Assembly: GCA_032622095.1 (NCBI GenBank)
Contig: CP136061.1
Span: 62,313,127-62,377,126 of the forward strand
DNA: 64,000 nucleotides
Direction of reading: 5' to 3'
Origin: Siphonodentalium dalli
Lineage: Eukaryota > Mollusca > Scaphopoda > Gadilida > Siphonodentaliidae
Within the stretch, counting starts at the first letter, position 1. Each line of letters begins with the position of its first letter. The notes under the pieces are model-generated. The model saw only the letters and a program-made list of their open reading frames with translations, did not search any database and had not been told where the DNA came from. The translations under genes and the position numbers were made by a program. Positions 10,985-21,605 of this stretch are shown here, in pieces.

Positions 10985-12240
10985 TTAATTGCATAGAAGC
11001 TAGCTTTTGTGTCTAAACCAAACATGACGTCCTGCTTCCTCGGAGCATTTTCAAATTACAATATTGCATTAGAATTTCAAACATTTTCAATAATTTTTTT
11101 ACATTAGGGCAAGAAGCAATAGCATGTTCGATTGTTTTTCTCTTGCAGTTTCACAGAATGTGCACATGCTAGATTTTGTTATATTTACATTTCTCTAGAA
11201 CAGTGTTGCTTACCAAAAATACCATTATTAATTTGGAATTGAAAGGCTTACAATTTTGTGTCTTTGGTACTTTGAAATGGCCTCATATATTTCCTGTCAA
11301 TTGAGATGTTCTGACTCTTAAGTTCAGTCTATGTGTCCACCCAATGTGTGCACACGGTTTGTTCGGAACAAGGATTTTGACGAGTTCCCAATACAAAAAA
11401 AACATGTTGAGATACTTCTCAATAAATATTTTATGAATAATATCTTGTCGCATAGTATTTGGGAGTTTCTTTTCAGATTCTTTTATTTCCCTATGCCATT
11501 TACTCGGGATTGTCATGAAGGGTACGATACCCCACCTTCAATCCATATGTGTATATGTTCTTCAGTAGTCATGAAAGATCCATTTATATTCAGATATCCT
11601 TGATGTATAAGCTTGTCTGTCTAACCAATCTTTAAACTGGACATGTTTATTCTGAATATTGATATGAAGATTATGGAAAATTGGTAGGCTCCAGCAAATG
11701 CCATTTACAGGTTATTTGACTAATAGTGCATAAGCTGATGTGACATCTTTCCAGAAAGGATTTTGCGATATTTAAGATACACACTAGGTATGTTGATGTT
11801 TAGCATCGATTGCCCCCACATATATGTGCAACATTAAAAAAGAAACCAGAATTTATTTGAGCGAAGTCAATTTCAGAGATTTAGAATTTTTTTGTTATTT
11901 TTTGTTAATTTTTTGCATCAAGATCTTTACTTTTCAATCTATCTTCTTTCTTTTTGCGCAATATCAAATAGTCATATCTCTGTTTGATCATTTCCCATAA
12001 CATGTTATGGTCAGTATTTGTTTAGATCTCCAAGAAGAGAGTTATTAAATTTCCAGGTACCCTGTCCTCTTTTTTTGACTGATAAATGGGAGTTTCATGT
12101 TTCATGGTCCGATTTGTATTTAAGCTCTATGTTAGCAGTATCCTCAAATTATTCAAGTTCTTTTTATATAAGGTCCATAAACAGTCGAAATGATAGTTTT
12201 TCGTCCTGAAACGTAATGTCAATTATGAAAAAGAGGAAGC
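10985..12240 (-). pseudogene. Decayed L1/Tx1-type LINE ORF2, RT core missing
   Basis: Reading the minus strand and allowing frameshifts gives, in family order: KFNNSLLGDLNKY near 12060 (the linker after the endonuclease), NPFWKDVTSAYALL near 11740, QFKDWLDRQAYTS near 11630, PFQSTKDTKL near 11270, and the cysteine motif MCTFCETARE near 11160. The reverse-transcriptase palm with its YADD/FADD box, normally between the first two blocks, is absent, so this copy has an internal deletion of about 2 kb relative to a complete L1-type ORF2. Many stops and frameshifts make it inactive. Clade assignment rests on my recognition of the C-terminal layout. Confidence 0.65.
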
Positions 12241-12496
12241 GCCAACACAATGTATTATCAACCTATCCTGTCGAATAAACTCTGAACATGTTGTCTTGTC
12301 AATGTACCGACGTGGGTACTGTGCTTAATTTCGATTTGGTTTGTACTGCTGGCCTATTATTCTTAATGGAAGGGGAATAACTCTATCTCTTAGTTGTGAA
12401 GTATGATGCATTCTGGGTACATACCGGGGAATCTGAGAATCGCTATCACATGGTGGACACTCCTAGGTCACAGCTGTTCCGTATTCTGGTGGAATA

Positions 12497-12704
12497 TCTC
12501 TAATATATATTTGGGACTTCTGTCTGTCTGTTAGCAATGGCCGGGAAAACTGCCGGACGGATTTCGACGAAATTTGATACCGGGGAGTGTTTTGGACGGG
12601 TCAAATCGTGACCCCGACCTGACCTTGACATTCAAAATTGTCAATTCAAGGTCAATTCGCGCCTTTCGACGGACAGCCCGGATGAAGTCGGGTCACCCTG
12701 CTAG
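12497..12704 (+). mobile_element. 208-bp non-autonomous Helitron
   Basis: It begins TCTCTAATATATAT after an A and ends CTAG before a T, as expected for Helitron insertion between A and T. Ahead of the CTAG is the hairpin CCCGGATGAAGTCGGG followed by TCACCCTG, the usual Helitron 3' layout. No terminal inverted repeats or target duplication are expected or seen. It is too short to code. Confidence 0.85.
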
Positions 12705-14129
12705 TATATATACATAATAAAATATATCGCTGCTCTTCCAATTAAATGGCATATAATATGGAATATGTGGTGTATAATGTGACATGTGCATTCGAAAATT
12801 AAGTGGGACTATAACAGTCTCCATTAACAGATATATAACTTTGTTAAAATTTATTTGTCTGGCAAAAAAATATGAATAACAGTCACATGCAAATTTGTGC
12901 CTGTCTTAACAATTACCAAAATATGAGTTCTTTCCAGATTTTATGCGTGGCCAAAGTTTATGTAGAGGGAAGGTAACTGGCCGAGCAGAGTTGAAAATAT
13001 AACTACCATTTGAACAAGTAACCAATACTGATACATCCTTGGATATTTCCTGCCTTTCCAACCATATAGGAAAACAATCAGCCAATCATATAGGACAATC
13101 AGCTGTATGCAGTAATTCCACAGTGCATTTGGCGGAGAAACAAAGTGTTATTCAAAATCAGGTAACTCCATTCAGAATGGGCTGCCACATTTGAATATAT
13201 CTTAATCCCAGTCACATGAGGACTACCCACAAAACATATATCTTAAATTTTGGTCTTTATTACAGAGAAGATGACAGATAGATGAGGACTGAAGACGAAA
13301 ACTTGACTTTGTTTAATATTGAACATATCTGAATCAAGTCGTCGAAGGACACTTCCCACAGGGGGAAATCTAGAAGAAATTAGCCCCGACAAAACGAAAA
13401 ATTTCCGGTTGACTAAATACTGTGCATTAGGAATTTTACGATGTTTGGGATTCTCCAATTTGGGTGCCCAATCCTGAAACAAATATGAAGAAAATATTTC
13501 CCAACAAACAAATAGGAAAACAGAGGGGGTATTGCACATCAGACTGAATAGCTTCGACCGAGAATCGCTAAATATGGATGAACTAAGGAACCATAGTTCA
13601 GATCCCAGCTAAAACTAGTAAATAATGATGGTATTTGTGTGAGTTGTCGCAATAAATAGAAAACAGACCGACAAACAAGTTTTCAAATTTTCAAATTGAA
13701 TCGAAATGTCGAGCATGTAAAACCTTTACTTTTCCGAATTCTCACAAAGGACGCGAACGGTGTCTTGATATATCGGTTCTAAAAATATTGTGACCCCCTA
13801 AGGTTACTAATTGTATTAAATAAATACAAAGAAAAAATTATTTACATGTGCACAAAATTTTGTTTAATTTTCGAGGCCAAACAAAACGTGTGCATCTTTG
13901 GGAACTAGTTTTCGATCAATCACTATATCCTGATTCTCCCTGGAATCACCCAATGTTTGAGCAGGCAAAATTCACAATGTCATAATTATTAAAAACATGA
14001 CTATTGAACATAACAGCACGGATAATATCCATAGATACTTTAAATGTTAGGCAAATGCTAGTAACAAATAGAGAACCACGCTCATGATGGATGTGTATGG
14101 CGATTAACCACAATCAAGAGGTTAACTAA
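12705..14129. other. Mostly unrecognised; one weak exon candidate inside
   Basis: No transposon or repeat was recognised here. The one item of note is the possible terminal exon at 13243-13473 (minus), listed separately. Confidence 0.4.
13243..13473 (-). CDS. Weak candidate: terminal coding exon of an unknown gene
   Basis: On the minus strand a pyrimidine-rich tract and TTTGTTTCAG lead directly into an open frame that starts DWAPKLENPKHRK, contains FFVLSGLISSRFPPVG and runs 76 codons to a stop. A good acceptor followed by an open frame is suggestive, but chance open frames of this length are common in AT-rich DNA. No partner exon or known domain is seen. Function unknown. Confidence 0.18.
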   Translation of the reverse strand, partial: DWAPKLENPKHRKIPNAQYLVNRKFFVLSGLISSRFPPVGSVLRRLDSDMFNIKQSQVFVFSPHLSVIFSVIKTKI

Positions 14130-14199
14130 GAGTACCGCTCAAGCACCTAGTATTGTTTCGCCAACTGCTCTCATGCCGTAATTTCTCAATCAAGATATT

Positions 14200-14640
14200 G
14201 TTGTGAAAGATCCATTTACACAATATGAATGGAATGGAAAGTGTGGTCAAGTGTTCGCGCTAACTGTCATACAATTGCTTTGAAAATAGACAAACTAAGG
14301 ATCGTAAATTGGGTAAACTGGTCATCCAAACCTGGTTTTCGCACTCGATCGATATGATGCTGTAAACGATCCATATATCCAATATGAATGCAATCTTTTT
14401 AATTGTGTTCAAATGTTTGTGCTAACGGTCTTAAAATTGCTAAAACTGGACAAACTATAAGGGCAATAACTCAGGTCAAATAGGTCGGACACATCTTGTT
14501 TCGAACCCGTTCGCTATGTTGTATTAAGTAAAAGATCCATACACCAAATATGAAGAAATTGGTTGACTTTTTTTCAAGTTATCGCACTAGCATACATAAA
14601 TATTCCTAAATTTGCTATAAAAAAAAATAGACAAACTAGG
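14200..14640. repeat. Tandem repeat, period about 160 bp, nearly three copies
   Basis: GATCCATATA.CCAATATGAA recurs at about 14211, 14370 and 14532, each followed by 'GTT.AAGTGTT..CGCTAAC', 'AATTGCT' and 'AGACAAACTA'. The second copy carries AAGGGCAATAACTC, a motif I associate with molluscan repeats. 14641-14989 is AT-rich with no recognised feature. Confidence 0.65.
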
Positions 14641-14989
14641 ACAAAATTTTATTTAGTTTTTTATTATATATATTCATTTAAGAAACGCATTCTACAGCAA
14701 TTAGTTTCAATGCACATTTATATAAAAATAAAAGCACAAACAAGACAACATTAATCATATTAACATGTCAAAAACAACAATACAAGCTTCACAAATAGTA
14801 CATGACTGATAAATCGGGGGTGACTAAGATTGGCACTAACAATAATAAGACAAATTCCGGAAGATTTAAAGAAGACCTGGTTGAAACAAACTTCAGTTAT
14901 GGCATATCCATTTCCAACTATAACGAGTAAGCCTATAATATATAACCTAGTTAAATATCAGATGGTTCACCTTTTACGAATAACAAGTT

Positions 14990-15500
14990 TTTAACAGATG
15001 AGTTTTAAGAGATTTTGTTTAAGACGCTACTGAGTCTGTCTTCCTCATATCAACTGGTAGGGTGTTCCAAATAGAGATTGAGACATTTTAAACGAGCACT
15101 TTCCAAAGTTCACATTGAGTGTTTCGGGTATAAGAGACAGGTGAACTCCGCTTTGACCATTCCGAGTAACTAAGGAATATGTTTGGTAAACATTGCAGAA
15201 ATGTAAGATGGTGTATCTCCATGCAGACTTGAAAACAATTAAGGCACATCTGTATCTGACACGGTATTTAAACTTCAACGTGTGCAGTTATTTCATGACA
15301 TTTGAAATTCTGCTTCTCAGTAAAAGGTCAAACCTCCTGACACTGCCATTTTTAATATGTTTTAACAAGGGAATAAAAATTTCAACGTTCGACACAATCA
15401 GAGATAGAACGGCATGATTTATTGCTCTGTTGCTCAAATAACATTTCAGTCAACTCAAGGCTTGCAACTTCATCCAGCTTGAGCGTAAGATATTCGAGAC
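14990..15500 (-). pseudogene. C-terminal fragment of a LINE reverse-transcriptase ORF
   Basis: The minus strand reads LKFKYRVRYRCALIVFKS, then LHFCNVYQTYSLVTRNGQSG, then NVNFGKCSFKMSQSLFGT, then VDMRKTDSVAS. This follows the usual C-terminal layout of CR1/Jockey-type LINE proteins (leading helix, 'TR....G..L..P', 'G..SF......WN.LP', 'DIR.....FK..L'). A stop lies near 15295 and frames shift upstream. The RT catalytic part is absent. The copy is dead; clade is uncertain. Confidence 0.55.
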
Positions 15501-15680
15501 CATAGCATCCATTTCCATAGCAGTGTTAAAGTACACTCACAGGTTACGCAAATAGGAACAGGGTGTTGCGTGACTTCCGGGGCTGAATTTGAAAGATTCG
15601 TCCGAATCACTGCGTTTATTGTCGCGAAGTAAGCGGAGAGAACCGATCACAATGTATTCTGAGTTATTGCCATTTAGTTT

Positions 15681-16354
15681 CAACTTATTGGCTGCGGACA
15701 CACGTACCACAGTAGCGATGGCACAGTAGGTGTGACAATTTATTATGGTGCAGTTTTGTGTAAATTTGTCGTCGTATTTATGTGCCATAGCTAGCTTTAG
15801 ACCAATTAACCCATTGCGTTTCACCAAGGTTGATCTCTACTCATTACGTTTTTCTACATTTTATTCTCTACGACATATATAATTGCACGATCGATCGTCC
15901 ATAAATGTGATTGACCGTGGCAATCCCTCTTTCACTCACACATCATGCATGTGGTACGTTTTGTTGATATGATCTCAATTCATGTTTACCCACTTATATT
16001 AATTCCATGCATATTAAGACAGTTCCCCAATTGCGTTTTTTTATTTCCGACGTTTATTTCTCCGCAAAATTCCGCTAATATTATCATGTAGGCCAATGAA
16101 GCTGTGTCGGAACTGTTGAATGAAATGCATCTGGAATAAACAAAGCGAACTATACAAGGATCAAAAGCAAGAACAAGGCTGATTGTAACGAACTTTGGAG
16201 GACCCATTATGCGAATATGCAGCGGGCGACATGGCTGCATGGCTAGGGCATATTAATTATGACAACCAATTGTCACAAAACTCCACCATAATAAATTGTC
16301 ACACCTACTATGCCATCGCTACTGCGATGCGTGTGTCCGCAGCCATTGCATTGA
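15681..16354. repeat. Inverted pair of about 115-bp arms with matching peptides
   Basis: 15681-15795 and 16235-16354 are reverse complements at roughly 85-90 percent. Read outward (minus for the left, plus for the right) both encode the series 'TIINCHTY.AIAT..RVSAA'. The left arm lies in a 96-codon frame (15537-15827, minus), the right in a 71-codon frame (16195-16410, plus). They may be TIRs of a 670-bp element or two copies of one coding fragment. I do not recognise the peptide. The spacer 15796-16234 holds nothing recognised. Confidence 0.6.
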
Positions 16355-16608
16355 ATCCATGCTTTTACGTCAGTGAAACGGTTCTCACATTCGACCTCGC
16401 TGTTCTGTAGCCATCTGGCGAGGTACATACGTTACCGAGGAGGTGCATACGTTACTGAACGTTGAACTGACTAGACAATAATATGTACATGCGGGCAACC
16501 AACTCAGTATTTTGCTGAAATCAGAGCCAGCTGTCTACGCAGTTGTGGTTTTACCTCTTTCGAGTTCATTTCATTGATCCCCATAACTATTTGGATATAG
16601 ATAATAAT

Positions 16609-16751
16609 CACTTGATTGAACTGGTGACGTGAAATAATTCACGAGAGTCAGTGACGTTGTATAAACACGAGAGCGCATTGCGCTCGAGTGTTTTACAAAA
16701 TATAGTCCTCGAACGAACTGTCACGAGTCACGACATCAGTTCAATCAAGTG
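16609..16751. mobile_element. 143-bp hairpin MITE
   Basis: CACTTGATTGAACTG at the left end matches CAGTTCAATCAAGTG at the right. Further pairing continues inward around GTGACGTG/CACGA, and a central palindrome GAGCGCATTGCGCTC caps the structure. No coding capacity. Confidence 0.7.
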
Positions 16752-19350
16752 AATATTCTGTTTATGATATTCCACTATAAACATCTGATTTACCAGAAAA
16801 CTGAATAATACCGCCATATACCAGTGACGCATAAATTTCGATAGCACCTATGAATACATCAGGTGCTAGTCAAAATGACATAATTCACTAGTGAAATTAT
16901 CATTTATAATCACTCGAGTAATTAAGGTATATCACACAAGGGAATGTAATAAATAATTACTTGGAGTTTATACAACCACATTGACAACATAATGATGATG
17001 CACTTATTTTATATTCCATGTCAATTTCAGTCGTGATATACACATGTATCTTATCAGGAGCGATTAAGAACTGAAACTCATCATATACAATATTTCCGAA
17101 TCAGTTTTGATTTCGCGCAGCAGTATGAAAAACTAGGACTGGGCTAATTTAAATACGAGTAAGGTATGTTCTTCTAGATCTGATATTATGAACAAAGTGA
17201 AACAATTAAAGATGCATTCAGTTGCGACTACATAAAAATATGATATGTCAAATGGACCAATAACTACCAAAGAATATTATTTTATTATTGAAAAATTAGC
17301 ACAAAAATGTTTAGTGTCCCTTTATAACATCGAAACTATATAAAATAAATGCATATACGATACAATACAATAAAATACAATACTATAAAATACAATACAA
17401 TATCGAAGAAAATAGCATTTTTGCTTACAGTACTTCTCGCTTCAAACATGCTATTTTATACAAAAGAATATAAATAAAAAGTAAAAAGTCTTTGTAAAAA
17501 TTGGTCTGGATCGCATTTTTAAAGATGCTCTGTCTATTCCCTCCCAAATTTCTTTAATACACATTTTATAGACAGATTTGCCGCAACACATTCCAAAAAC
17601 ATAAGGAAACAATTATAAGTGTACATATATTTCACTTATATTTTCCCACGAACTGGGGCAGGAGATATTACTACATTTAAAACATTACAACACTATTAAT
17701 TGAAAATATATCTTTAAATCAGGGGGTCGCGAAAAATCTCCAGGATACAAGGACCGGTTGGATGGGTGGGTCTGAGCCGCAATTGCAGAATGTTTCCAAT
17801 GCTATATAAATGATTTTCCAAATCCATGGTAATAGAGAAATTATAACTACTAAGATGAATATAACTAAAATGTTCAGGATTATAAACTGGACCAAAATAT
17901 AACATAAATCAAGATAAGGGGTTTCCCAGTTTCAATATTTAGCCAATATATGTCATTTGTTAACACGATAGCATGGGGGGTGTCCTGCTTGGCTGCTTCT
18001 GACGAGAAAAATATTGCACTGAACAAAAGCAATTCCATCCATTCTTACAGGTTTTCATTGTTGTTTTTCAATTATTCATGTGATGCCAATGTCAGCTCGT
18101 TTAGTTCGTCTAGTACTTTAAATGGTATGAATATTGAAATATATACCGATGTTCATCGTTCGTTAGATAAGTATGGACTCTCTGGGTCCTATACTCATAT
18201 AATAAAAAGATGAGTAATTGGACATAACAAGTTCTCACATTTGTGAGGATGACAAGTTTTCATTTCGGGATTCCCGTTTCTGTCGTTCAATATTCTACTT
18301 TCTATTGTTATTGTAACACACTTCTGATGGAAAACTATATAATTAAAACGACAATTTTGTCATCTAGTCGAGGCTAGTCACCACATCATAGATTGCCCTG
18401 CTATGGATAAACAACATGTGTCATGTGGGTTTGGGTACACACAAGTTTAATTAGATATTGTTGATTGAATTTTTTTAAGTATGCTGGTGTTTTCATTAAG
18501 CTTACATGATATTTCATTTTCACTATCCTACTATTTTCACTATTTTACATCAAACTTTGGTGTGGGTCCAGCAAAAACGTGCGTTCCCGGGGTGGTGGTT
18601 CCCAAAATCAAAAACCCCAAAATTTCAACCATGTATCCTGCATTTTTTCTCCCACCCCCCCCCCCCAATCCCCATGTTCACATTGCCTTATTTATACAGC
18701 CAAAGTGGTCAGAATTACTCTAATAAAATTTACCGTGCATATTGAAGAGTTGTTAACTTGTGTTTGCCATTGATGTTTGGAAGAACCACGCTGAATATAG
18801 AATGACTTTTCAATAAACTGGTACCAAGCCGGTTACAGCATCAGGAAGGAAGGATGACTGGTGCGCTCTGGTATAGATTGCATCCTGTCATGTAGCTATT
18901 GGCAACGGCGTTTATTGTAGTAACAAAGGCGTTTATCTCCCTATTTATGAAGACTTTCTTGTGTATATACCGTACAAAAGTGAGAATATCTTGACCCATG
19001 AGAAGCATATATTACTATATATCATAGTAGATAGATAACATCCGTCGAAATTGAGAGTATAACATCATCTATATGCATGTACCTTCGTTTCGTATCCGAA
19101 ATATGTAGCAAAATCAGTGTTAGCATCATCATGAAATTAGCTACGGTTTTGTATATTGTGTTTCATACTGCGCTCCGAGTTATTCAGCGAGACATTGCTG
19201 TATACATTTTGATAAAACAACATCTACGTTGTATTCCTATGAAATTGGAACGAATACTTTTTTGAAAAAAATATCAAATTGTGATCTTTTCCAAGCTGGT
19301 TATATATAAATACGCAGATTCTTGGCAGGATCTTTGTGCGATGTGATTAA
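16752..19350. other. No gene recognised; low-complexity patches only
   Basis: Contains an ATACA-rich microsatellite (17357-17403) just after an AATAAA, possibly the tail of a decayed LINE, and a run of 12 C at 18655-18666. Three overlapping plus-strand frames at 18481-18773 run through the C tract and look like chance. The 87-codon frame at 17950-18213 has no recognised domain. Confidence 0.45.
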
Positions 19351-19418
19351 TCATATTGCGCTAAGATTGTAATTAATTACTTTCAGTTCTGAAAGTAATT
19401 GTAATTGACCCATCCCTG
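19351..19418 (-). mobile_element. Solitary hAT-like terminus
   Basis: Read on the minus strand this begins CAGGGATGGGTCAATTAC and continues with a mirrored CTTTCAG/CTGAAAG and ATTAATTAC, a layout known from hAT non-autonomous ends. No matching opposite terminus was found to the left, so the element is truncated or broken. The region 19419-20404 has frames of up to about 100 codons on both strands (19737-20145) but no recognised family. Confidence 0.4.
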
Positions 19419-20404
19419 GTGATTATTGTGGTAAGTCTTGCCTTTTCCGTTGCGCCTCAGAGAACCAAACCCCATTAATAAATAGATGAAACATTTTACT
19501 AATAATAATAACCAAGAGTTAATTCCACATGATTAGGCCATTGTGTTCGTGGCTTCTGGCTTACCAGCAGTGTAATTTGCGTGCCGTATTTGGACAGTCA
19601 ACCATTAACAAAATTGACCGTGGACTGCCGTCCCTGGCGGATTCATTGTAATAAGTCGAACGATTAAGTGCAAGAATTTCTGGGACCACACACATGTACT
19701 AAACAAAACGCCATGTCATGTTCGCACTAGATCGTGTCACGAATAACTACTCTGGTTAACGCCGGTAGAGTGAAGTAGTACAGATTCATGACATGTTCTA
19801 AGTTCGCACGCGTTTTTGTGCTGATAAATTAAATTACATTTGTCAAAGCTTCCAAAGCTAAAGTTACCATTACACAGTGACGTTTCCGTGTTCCGAACGT
19901 CAATCTTGATCACCGTTGAATCACCACACACGGCATCGAATCCAGTTACAATCAAGCTTATTGTCATGAGGGATCGACTTCCAATATCAAGCTACGTACT
20001 TGAAGCGGACAGCGGAGAGGTAGCGTTCTGGTCTCTCGTGCTAGCGGACCGGGTATCGCAACCTGGTCAGGGTATTCTGACAAAAATCAGAACTCGGTCA
20101 GATACCATGTTTGTCAGGCTGAAAAGTCTCATTCGAGATCACTGAATACAGATACGAATGCAAAATGCCAACTTCCCCCATTACAAACACTTGTCCAGGT
20201 ATGTTGTCGTGGGTGCAGCACGCTGTCCGATCGGGCGCGGACATTAATGGCTGACCCGTGCACACGCCTCGATGTGTGCACGTTAAAGAACGCTACTGGA
20301 GTCACCATAGGGTTATAAAGTTACTCGGTCGTGGTAGCACCTGGACCAGTGCATCTACAACCAGAATTGGTTCATGTACTGCAATATCTACAAATACAGA
20401 TACA

Positions 20405-20545
20405 CGCGGTATCCAATTCATGAGACCGACATACGCACAGTATCATTATAATGAACACCAGGGAAATGTAAGTATGAAGAGAACGAATATTTGCCAATTT
20501 GACCAACACTTCACTCTTGAGAATTATTTAACAAATCGGTCCGTT
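20405..20545. repeat. Dispersed repeat; paralogue of the target site of the 21.6-24.2 kb element
   Basis: The sequence from ATCCAATTCATGAGACCGAC through CACTTCACTCTTGAGA matches 24248-24390 in the same orientation. At 24.25 kb the matching sequence follows directly after the right end of the foldback element, so this copy acts as an unoccupied relative of its insertion site. Confidence 0.7.
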
Positions 20546-20688
20546 TTATATCTCTATTTGATATGTTTGTCAAAATACGGGCACTGGTCTCCGTTAGCGA
20601 ATTGGCAAACCTGTCCGTCAATTCGTATGATGTCGACGAGTGCGATATGCCCGTCTTATATATTTAGATATCAAGTTCATCGAAAGGC

Positions 20689-20803
20689 CTAGTTGAACTT
20701 ATTATCTAAACATGCAGAAAGCTTCTTATTCTTCTCTTGTGGGAAATGTTTAGATAATAAGTTCAACAAACGTCCTTTTTAGACTTATTATCTAAACATT
20801 CCC
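20689..20803. repeat. Hairpin family copy (TTTAGATAATAAGTTCAAC stems)
   Basis: 20741-20803 folds as GGGAAATGTTTAGATAATAAG pairing with CTTATTATCTAAACATTCCC. A further half stem (TTGAACTTATTATCTAAACA) lies just before, at 20692-20712. Other copies are at 21452-21506, 56962-57026, 63061-63125 and 63813-63871. Confidence 0.7.
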
Positions 20804-20820
20804 TATAAAGGAACTACTCG

Positions 20821-21205
20821 TTAAAGCTGCATTTAACGCTCCTAAATTACTATTTCTTTAGCATCGGGGTTAAAAAATATTTGATTCGAGTCGACGAACC
20901 CACCCATCAAAGCTCAGAGTGATCATATATCGATTTTTGAAACTTATTATTTCCCGAGATATGTAATTTTTGGCGGCCTGACAAATATTCGTCTAGTCGA
21001 CAGTCTCGGACCGAATTGCGGATGAAGATGGATAACTCTAAAAATCAATTGGCTTTTGGTGTTTGACATTTGACAATCCGGCCAAATTTCGTTGCACAAA
21101 ATGTTAATAAATAGCACGTTTTGGGCAATTTTATACTATAGTTGACTGTGTTTAGCATTATTTTTGGGCAATTAATCTATTCTGATAACTGAAGCGGCAT
21201 TTCAA
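20821..21205 (+). repeat. Dispersed repeat, second copy at 52175-52503
   Basis: Begins TTAAAGCTGCA and ends CTGATAACTGAAGCGGCATT. Shared blocks with the 52-kb copy include CTCCTAAATTACTA, CGAGTCGA.GAACCCAC, CAAAGCTCAGAGT, TTTGGCGGCCTG.CAAATATTCG and TTTTGGGCAATTTTAT. The 21.2 kb flank also carries a single end of the MITE family seen at 50.5 kb (GCGAAAGGTGT near 21280). Confidence 0.7.
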
Positions 21206-21451
21206 AGGACAAACGTGTTTGCCACTCGCAGTAAGGGAATTAGCACCCTATTCGTAATAATTACCTGTTGTCGTTCACTATGCGAAAGGTGTATAATGTG
21301 GACGAATGAGATTAAACCCTCTCTTTACAAAATTGATTTTCCCTTCAGTTAAAAAAGTGTACATTGGAATAGTCTATTATTCATACGGAGGGATGTTCCA
21401 AAAATATAAGCAGACGAACAGATAATATAAGTGCAGGATATTTTTACATGT

Positions 21452-21506
21452 ATGTTTAGATAATAAGTTCAACAAGCGGCTGTTGAACTTATTATCTAAA
21501 CAGTCC
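21452..21506. repeat. Hairpin family copy
   Basis: TGTTTAGATAATAAGTTCAA pairs with TTGAACTTATTATCTAAACA around a short AGCGGC-type loop. 21507-21595 is plain flank. Confidence 0.75.
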
Positions 21507-21605
21507 CTTAGGGGACTTCTCGTCAATCAGTATTTAGTGAATAAATTGTTAAGCAAAGCATCTCGGTGGTATTAACGTGGACAGCTACGCGGTATCCAAT
21601 TCACG

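Noticed and set aside
19737-20145. Overlapping frames of 76 (minus) and 101 (plus) codons, the minus one cysteine-rich
   Set aside because: Upstream continuation of the minus frame soon hits stops and no domain is recognised; left unassigned.
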